Of a DNA stretch of 64,000 nucleotides, positions 58,001-64,000 are shown piece after piece. Source of the DNA: Malania oleifera (Eukaryota; Streptophyta; Magnoliopsida; Santalales; Ximeniaceae); NCBI RefSeq assembly GCF_029873635.1, contig NC_080422.1:5870001-5934000 (forward strand), given 5' to 3'. Both the position numbers and the translations under genes were made by a program. Position 1 is the first letter of the stretch. Each line of letters opens with the position of its first letter. A model generated the notes under the pieces. That model ran no database searches, had not been told where the DNA came from, and saw only the letters and a program-made list of their open reading frames with translations.

Positions 58001-61000
58001 ATATTTACGTGGTTCAGCAATTTTGCCTACATCCACGGAGTTGTAGGGATTTTACTATTATTAGGAAGAAAATATAGAGAGTGCGACAGTACAATTTTTT
58101 CGCTCTCTCACAAAACTGCGACGGCCAACACTAATCACCAAAACAACGATTTTAATATCTTGTGTACAGGATTTCCAATGGGCTACAAAATGGGTCAAAA
58201 AAAACCCTTTGCTCTGTGGATTAAGCCTTAGGATAAAAATCTCTCGTTAAAAGACCACATAACATTATTTCGGGTCAAGTCATTTTTTCAGATCAAACAC
58301 AACTAGGCTCCACAAAGCCTAACATTTTCCATTGTAATGAATGCATGTGATTGTGCCTATATATTTTCAGGAGTTCAATGAAAATATTTTAATGTTTTGT
58401 GTCAGATCAACATTAGAATTTAGAAAGTGACATTATTTACTTTTGGCCTAATGACTTCTGCTGATGATTTCATATTTTTCATTGTAATGATTGCATATGA
58501 AAAGATGGGTTTGTGCCTATATATTCTGGAAAACAAAATGGAACTTATATTAAGAAATATTATCTCCATGAATATGATAGCATTTTCAGCATTTATTCAG
58601 TTCCTCCATTATGATCTTAGACATTGCATGTTTTGATGGAGATCCTTAGCCTTTCTTATATTTTTCTTACATATTATATTCCTTTTTAGTGTACCTGATT
58701 TATTTGAAAAGAGCAAAGGAGAATTACAATAAAAAAAAAATGTCTGAGCTAATGCCGAATTATTCTTCTATTTAAAGTTTCTGTTACTTGATGCTGAAGG
58801 AAACATGGAGCTGGCCTTTAATTGCACCCTTGCCTTCTTACGGAAGAGGAAGAGAGCGTCCTGGAGGGAGGTATATGAGCTTTATCCATGCAGATGGTGT
58901 TCGTGATGTGATCATAACTGGTGGGTATATACACTTGCCTTATTGGTTGTAACTGCTTTATATCAAAGCATAATAGATAACTTCTTTCTGCTCTTCCAAA
59001 AAAGAAAAAAATAGTTAATGTATATATACCTTCTACCAACCCTTTGCAAATTAAATTATTTATGATTTAAAGATCACATCCTCACCCTCCTTTGGGAATG
59101 GGCGGGGGGTGTGGCGTGGGGTGGGGTTGTCCATTTGATGGAGCATAGTATCTCAACTCTATTGTGCAAGGGCCTGTCTTGGACCTCAAATTCGATAATA
59201 AATTGTTATATGGTTTCCATTATCATGCCCAATCAAATATTGTGCTTTCAAAGCAAAATTTTTGGCTGCATTTGCTTTCAGGAATGAGAAACATGAGTAA
59301 TTCTTTCATTTAGGTGAATATTTATTACTAAAAGGAATGGCACTTTACTAGTTTGTACCATACAGTGATATTATGTTGCATCTGAAAAGATGAAATTCTG
59401 AAATGTGCTGGGTTATGCGTGATACCTGCGATGGATTGTATCTGTATTGAATGAACTATTATAGCCATATCATGGTTTTAAATAAAGGCCGCGACCGTTA
59501 CGTAACACCGTTACGTAAAGGTTTTTTGGGTTACCGATACCGTTACACACCGCGAAATCAGTGGGAAGAAAAATCACGGCCGTAGCGGTCGTTACGGACC
59601 GCGACCGTTACGTAAAGGCCACTACGGCCGCTACGTAACCGCTACAGGACTATTACACCAAAAAAATATTTTATTTTTTACTTTTTCTTCTCATTTTTTC
59701 TCTCTTTTATATATCATTCTCAATATACCAAGTGGCAAGAGGGGAAAAGATTATAATGAGGATGACAATGATACAAAATTTACTATTTCTTTAAATACTC
59801 ACAATAGATGCATTAATTAACAATTTCAAAATACTTACTTGTTAGGAAATTTTTTTTTTAATAATATTAGTAATGTGATATTTATGTTCTTTATTTTTCA
59901 ACTTCAACCTTCTTTCTTTTCTAGCTATTTTATATTTATATTATTCGTATGTCTTATGTGTATAATGTATTTTATTTTATTAATTCATTTAGCGCACATA
60001 AGAATTTATCACAGATAAGAACAATGAGAAGTATAAATACGCGCACACACGTAATTTTCTATCAATGATGGTTAAAACAAATGTAAACTTGTTGCCCTTA
60101 CTAAATAACTTAGTTACTCGAACTAAAGGTCCAAAATACACTAAAACCCTTTCTAAGAATGGCTAAAAGTTTAAAACATGCAAGTACGCTAATATGCACG
60201 AGGTTGTGCGTGCTTCAAAAAAATTCACAGCCGTTACACCCGTTTCCCGTTATGTAACATCCACTACTCCTGCTTCCTGTTACACCCGTTACCGTTACGT
60301 TACGCTACCCACTACCGCGATTTAAAACCATGAGCCATATATTCTTTTGATTTGATCCAATTGTTTGCATCTTAGGCGAGAATGGGACAATTGATGGCCA
60401 AGGGGATGTCTGGTGGAACATGTGGAGGCAGAGAACTTTGCAATTCACTAGACCTCATCTCATCGAATTCATGCATTCCAGCAACATTATCATTTCAAAT
60501 GTAGTATTCCGAAATTCTCCTTTCTGGAACATTCACCCTGTTTACTCCAGGTAATAGTTGGATATTTAGCTTTGAACTCACTAAATTTTGTGTTCTAAAT
60601 TGTCTGATGGGATGGGCTCCCAATATCGGAGTGTGGATGATTCTAGACTGGTTCAGTTGATTTAGTAATTAGTACCTTGTGCACAAGTGATAGTGTGGAA
60701 ATATGAAGCAGTCAAAATTTAAAGAGAGAAAAATTCTGACTGTCTTATTAATAAAAATTTATTTTTTGATACCATATACATCCATTGGGCATGCACTTGA
60801 AATTTGAAAACAATTTGGTTCTCTTTCACTATTTGTTTCTTTTTTCCCCTTATTCTAGGCATGCCTAAACCTATTGAATAGTCTAGACTGATGCTTCATT
60901 GAACCAGTTTTTGGGCAAATTTATGAATAACCTACCCTTCATACAAATTTATGAATTATCTACTTCGAAATTAGTGGCATCTAATCATTGTGATCATCTT

Positions 61001-62380
61001 TTTAGACTACATCCAATACCCAAGACAAATTTTTTGTTATTCGCAGCATGCAAAATATTATTGGTTGCTTGCTACTGCAATGATAGAACTGTAGTATGGT
61101 CTCTGATACTTTCTTCTTTGCAGTAATGTTGTTATCCGATATGTCACCATATTGGCTCCGTTTGACTCGCCCAACACTGATGGAATTGATCCAGGTACAC
61201 TATTATGCAATTTTATTCTGGGTTGTAAATTTGCCAATATCTGCATTCATATTTTGTTTAGAAGTGACATGAACTCAGGCACACACTCAAGCATTCGTGC
61301 ATATTCAGATTTTCGACTTCTTGTACTGAGCATATAAGAAATAGCACATGCATATGCGCATGCTATCGTACATAGTTACAACAACTCAGATAATTTTATG
61401 GAGGGTTCTCATAGAGATTAATTTTAGTTTCTACAACAGCATGCTCTTAGATGACTAGAATTTGGAGCAGGGCACCTTGCAAATGTTTTTAACTTCTTAG
61501 AATCAAAGCGTGTGCACATTTGAGCATGAAATAGAATTGGTAGAAGATACATATGAGCTTATATATTTTGGTTGTCATGTGCAATTTTCAAGGAGAAAGG
61601 TTATAATTGTTTGATCTGTGTTTTTCTTTCTGTTCGTCAATTGTGTGAGCTTCATCTTTTTATAGAACCGTCTTGAGGTCAACATGTCAACACATGGGGG
61701 TGTAAAACTTAATGCACACATTGTGACATGCAGATTCAAGCTCCAACGTCTGCATAGAGGATTCGTACATTGCCGTGGGAGATGATCTTTTGTCTGTGAA
61801 GAGCGGGTGGGATGAGTATGGGATAGCTTATGGCCGCCCTAGCTATGGAATCACCATTCGGAGAGTGACCGGATCATCCCCATTTTCTGGAATTGCAGTT
61901 GGAAGTGAGACCTCCGGTGGAGTGGGAAATGTGTTGGCAGAGAACATAAGCCTTTACAATATGGGAGTTGGCATCAACATAAAAACAAACATTGGCAGGG
62001 GAGGAACCATAAAAAACATTACGATATCTGATGTTTATCTGGGAAATGCACGCAAGGGGATAAAGATTGCTGGTGATGTAGGAGATCACCCAGATGACAA
62101 TTTCAACCCGAACGCCCTCCCAGTCGTTAACGGGATTGCGATTAAGAATGTGTGGGGAGTGAAGGTTCAGCAGCCGGGATTGATCCAAGGTCTGAGGAAC
62201 GCGCCCTTTACCGGGATTTGTCTCTCTAACATAAACCTTCAGGGTGTGACAGGACCCGGAGCTAGAAATACTGACTGGAAGTGCTCTGATGTTAGTGGGG
62301 CTGCCCTGGAGGTCAGCCCTTTGCCTTGTTCAGAACTGACCAGCGCCCATCAAACTGGTTTGTGTTCAATTAATTTTTGA
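55030..62380 (+). CDS. GH28 polygalacturonase-like protein, five exons
   Basis: Exons 55030-55368, 58800-58920, 60376-60550, 61124-61194 and 61734-62380 join in frame (all GT-AG) into 450 residues. A signal peptide (about residues 1-26) suggests secretion to the wall. The N-terminal block ITDFGGVGDGRTLNTKAF, then PPGVYLTGSFNLTS and the parallel beta-helix motifs are typical of glycoside hydrolase family 28, which cleaves homogalacturonan in pectin. Catalytic Asp motifs are present: NTD at 229-231 and GDD at 251-253. The canonical GHG is PSYGITIRR (Tyr273 near the expected His), and RIK is replaced by GIK (344-346). These changes characterise a plant subgroup annotated as 'probable polygalacturonase', so activity on pectin is inferred. 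The start is the first ATG after the leader and precedes the signal peptide. Introns 1 and 2 hold transposons. Confidence 0.93.
57159..57371 (-). mobile_element. Antisense tRNA-related SINE in GH28 intron 1
   Basis: On the minus strand it reads GGTTCAGGTGGTAG (A-box-like), then GTTCAAACCC (B-box-like), and ends in an A-run that appears as the T-run 57159-57169. The 15-bp duplication AAATATTGAAGTTTA lies at 57144-57158 and 57372-57386. It differs from the SINE at 54185. A second copy of the surrounding intron sequence at 57430-57545 shows the empty site. Confidence 0.87.
57908..58324. mobile_element. Solo LTR, 417 bp, in GH28 intron 1
   Basis: It begins TGTAAGG, ends CCTAACA, and is flanked by TTTTC at 57903-57907 and 58325-58329. 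The inside includes TATTTACGTGGTTCAGCAA near 58002, a block often seen in short copia-type LTRs of plants. Whether it is a solo LTR or a non-autonomous unit cannot be told. Its strand is uncertain. Confidence 0.8.
59471..60332. mobile_element. hAT-type non-autonomous inverted-repeat element in GH28 intron 2
   Basis: Ends CATGGTTTTAAAT and ATTTAAAACCATG are inverted copies. An 8-bp duplication AGCCATAT lies at 59463-59470 and 60333-60340. Eight bases is the hAT signature. The 862-bp interior is rich at both ends in CCGTTACGTAAC-like words and AT-rich in the middle, with no transposase. Confidence 0.88.
61195..61733 (+). other. GH28 intron 4
   Basis: Bounded by CCAG|GTACAC and ACATGCAG|ATTC, joining G|AT to give Asp236. 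No internal element recognised. Confidence 0.85.
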
Positions 62381-62844
62381 GGTTCATGTAATTGTTTCAA
62401 TTTATTCAAGCAAGGAATAAGTATCCTGAAATTTTGGTTATCCTGTTCAAACTATAGTTCGTCTCAAAACTAGTCTCATGTCTGTATTTTACTGAATTGA
62501 TTAATGCAACTGCAAATTGACTTTATATGCATCATTTTCTTCATCATTCAGGCAGGATAACTGTACAAAGTTCAAATGAATAGGCTTTGTTTGGATTGAA
62601 TGAAAAAGAAAAAAAGGAGATCCTTTCTCTCTCTATATATATTTTTTATTATATTTCATAAAATGAAATAAGAGAAATATTTGGAGAGAAAATGAATCGG
62701 ATGGTACAGTTTTTTTTTTTAAAACTTCATGAACGCGGGGGGGGGGGGGGGGGGGGGGGGAGGTGGTGGAATGCAAAAGGAGTTAATTAGTTTAGTTAAC
62801 AAATAAAATGCTAAGTAGGTAACATATATTAAAATTTTGGATAA
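62381..62844. other. 3' flank of the GH28 gene
   Basis: Probable 3' UTR for about 200 bases (AATAAG-like words near 62416, no perfect AATAAA), then AT-rich DNA with a 24-base G run (62737-62760). Confidence 0.6.
62737..62760. repeat. (G)24 homopolymer
   Basis: A run of 24 G after GAACGC. Homopolymer length in assemblies is error-prone. Confidence 0.85.
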
Positions 62845-63087
62845 AAGACGGTTTTGAGGATGAGCACTCTAATTTGGTATCAGAGTTGGGTCTTGGGCTG
62901 TTTGGCTCCTCTCCTCGCCTCATTTTTCCCCGTGGGCTCTTCTTGCTTCATTTCCCCCCATGGGCTCGAGGGGGAGTGTTGGTGTGCGTCTAGTCTCACA
63001 TCGCCTCTATGGGCAGTCTCAAGCCAGTATAAGATCTTCCAGCGCTCTCTCCTTGATACCTAAGTTTTGAGGATGAGCTTACTAACA
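62845..63087 (+). mobile_element. TRIM-like LTR fragment
   Basis: The shared segment GTTTTGAGGATGAGC occurs at 62851-62865 and again near 63064-63078. The first copy precedes TGGTATCAGAG (62875), a Met-tRNA-type primer site. A purine tract GAGGGGGAG precedes TGTTGGTGTGCG at 62977, which runs to CTAACA at 63087 and so gives a 111-bp terminal repeat. TAGTCTCACATCGCC is a motif common in such mini-elements. The left repeat is truncated. Confidence 0.6.
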
Positions 63088-63808
63088 ACCTCTTTTGAGT
63101 TTTAGCAAAAAGACAATGACTTTCCTTTATATTTTGTAAAAAAAGTAAGTTTTTAAGGGTTTGTTTGGATCAAGGATTTTGTTTGGGAAAAAGAAAAGGA
63201 AAATAAGGAGGAAACTTATTTTTCCTTATATTTCCTTTTATATAAAATACTATAAAAAATGAAAATTTATTTTAATATGACGAAAATTAGGGAAAACTAA
63301 ATATTAATGATGTATAAAATTAAATTTTTGTTTATAGATTTGATATATATTCTCATTTTTCTCGATAACCAAACATGAAAATGTGGATTTCTTGATATTT
63401 TCCTTTCATTTCCCTAATATTTTATAAGTTCCAAATATAAGCTAAAGGAAGGTTTATATTTTTTTGACAAATCTCGGGTAAGGTCTGTGACATTTTTGAA
63501 TCCTTAGGATAGGTAAGTGTCTTTTGTCCTAAATTTTTTATTTTCTATCCTATTATCGTCACTTTTTTGCTTCTCTCTATAATTATTCAAATAACACAAA
63601 AAGAAATCACTCTCTTTTATCTTTTCACTTCAAATCTCTTTTTATCTTTTCTCTTCTGGTTGTCCAAATAAAGTGGTACATGTGCCAAACTCATAATTTC
63701 GTATAAGAATGGCTAGTTATGCTTATGCATTTGGTTTAGAAAACATCATGCTTGAAATATAATGTAAGATGCTATTTACTTGCTGGGTTTGCTTAGAACT
63801 TAAAAAAT

Positions 63809-63872
<64 letters not shown>

Positions 63873-64000
63873 GTAGTATGTGGCTCATATCGAGTGGAAC
63901 ACGTGTACAAAAAAAGTAGGTAGAGAAATTTGAGGAATTTTTCTAATAGTTCTGTACAACTAGGGTTAGTATAAATACATATGATATAACCCTACTTTGT
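63088..64000. other. AT-rich intergenic DNA
   Basis: No coding sequence recognised. It contains a TA/TG compound microsatellite at 63812-63870. Nothing else stands out. Confidence 0.6.
63812..63870. repeat. (TA)n(TG)n compound microsatellite
   Basis: About 14 TA units (63812-63839) followed by about 16 TG units. Confidence 0.95.

Larger units (their letters stand above)
56750..58520 (+). repeat. Dispersed intronic repeat, about four copies
   Basis: Copies near 56755-56865, 57695-57800, 57845-57915 and 58325-58520 share AATGATTTTTGCTGATG(G/A)CTGCA, ATTGTAA.G...ATGTG and TTGTGCCTATATATT words. They are separated by unrelated insertions, which suggests an old local duplication inside the intron. 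Confidence 0.7.
55369..58799 (+). other. GH28 intron 1 (3.4 kb) with repeats and insertions
   Basis: The donor CAG|GTGGGT and an acceptor AAG before GAAACATGG bound it. It carries an antisense SINE (57159-57371), a 417-bp solo LTR (57908-58324) and four degenerate copies of a 100-150-bp sequence (56750-58520). The splice acceptor is weak in pyrimidines, but the downstream reading frame fixes it. No other coding sequence is seen. Confidence 0.85.

Noticed and set aside
62960-63090. Cassandra-type TRIM with a 5S rRNA domain
   Set aside because: No 5S-like internal promoter sequence is visible in the 111-bp repeat.

Overview
This is a plant nuclear window, from an angiosperm and most likely a eudicot. 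Two host genes with plant-type introns flank a very large nest of transposable elements. Non-coding DNA is AT-rich with long TA, CT, AAT and G runs. I cannot name the species.

Layout. Positions 1-1194 hold the 3' end of an abscisic-acid receptor gene of the PYR/PYL/RCAR family (PYL8/PYL9-like): the tail of an intron and the last coding exon. A gene-poor stretch follows. From 3446 to 53287, almost 50 kb, lies one Ty1/copia element with a GTTTG target-site duplication (TSD) at both ends, split by later insertions. Its 5' LTR holds a 9.25-kb Mutator-like element (MULE, 3537-12788) with long terminal inverted repeats, a decayed mudrA-type transposase and a decayed plant-mobile-domain (PMD) gene. 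Its 3' LTR holds a 1.9-kb solo-LTR-like insertion (51376-53268). Its pol region is broken by about 34 kb (14597-48778) of Ty3/gypsy sequence of the chromovirus (Tekay/Del-like) type. That block contains one nearly full element with a truncated 3' LTR (18827-26197), one complete element (29174-38378, TSD TAAAT), several solo or single LTRs on both strands, and an antisense copia gag fragment. The copia integrase is missing at the block's edges, so the block is not a clean single insertion.

Positions 54185-63087 are a second host locus. A five-exon glycoside hydrolase family 28 (polygalacturonase-like) gene (55030-62380, + strand) has an intact 450-residue reading frame when spliced. Four small elements lie in its introns and flanks: a SINE upstream, an antisense SINE and a 417-bp solo LTR in intron 1, and a hAT-type inverted-repeat element in intron 2. 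A TRIM-like fragment lies downstream.

Every transposon reading frame is broken, often by TAG where a Gln CAG codon is expected. The pattern suggests old, heavily methylated, silent DNA. The two host genes look functional. The most unusual signals are the fivefold nesting, the PMD gene carried by the MULE together with subterminal repeats, and dense arrays of the palindrome TTCGTCGACGAA just upstream of TATA boxes in two gypsy LTR families.
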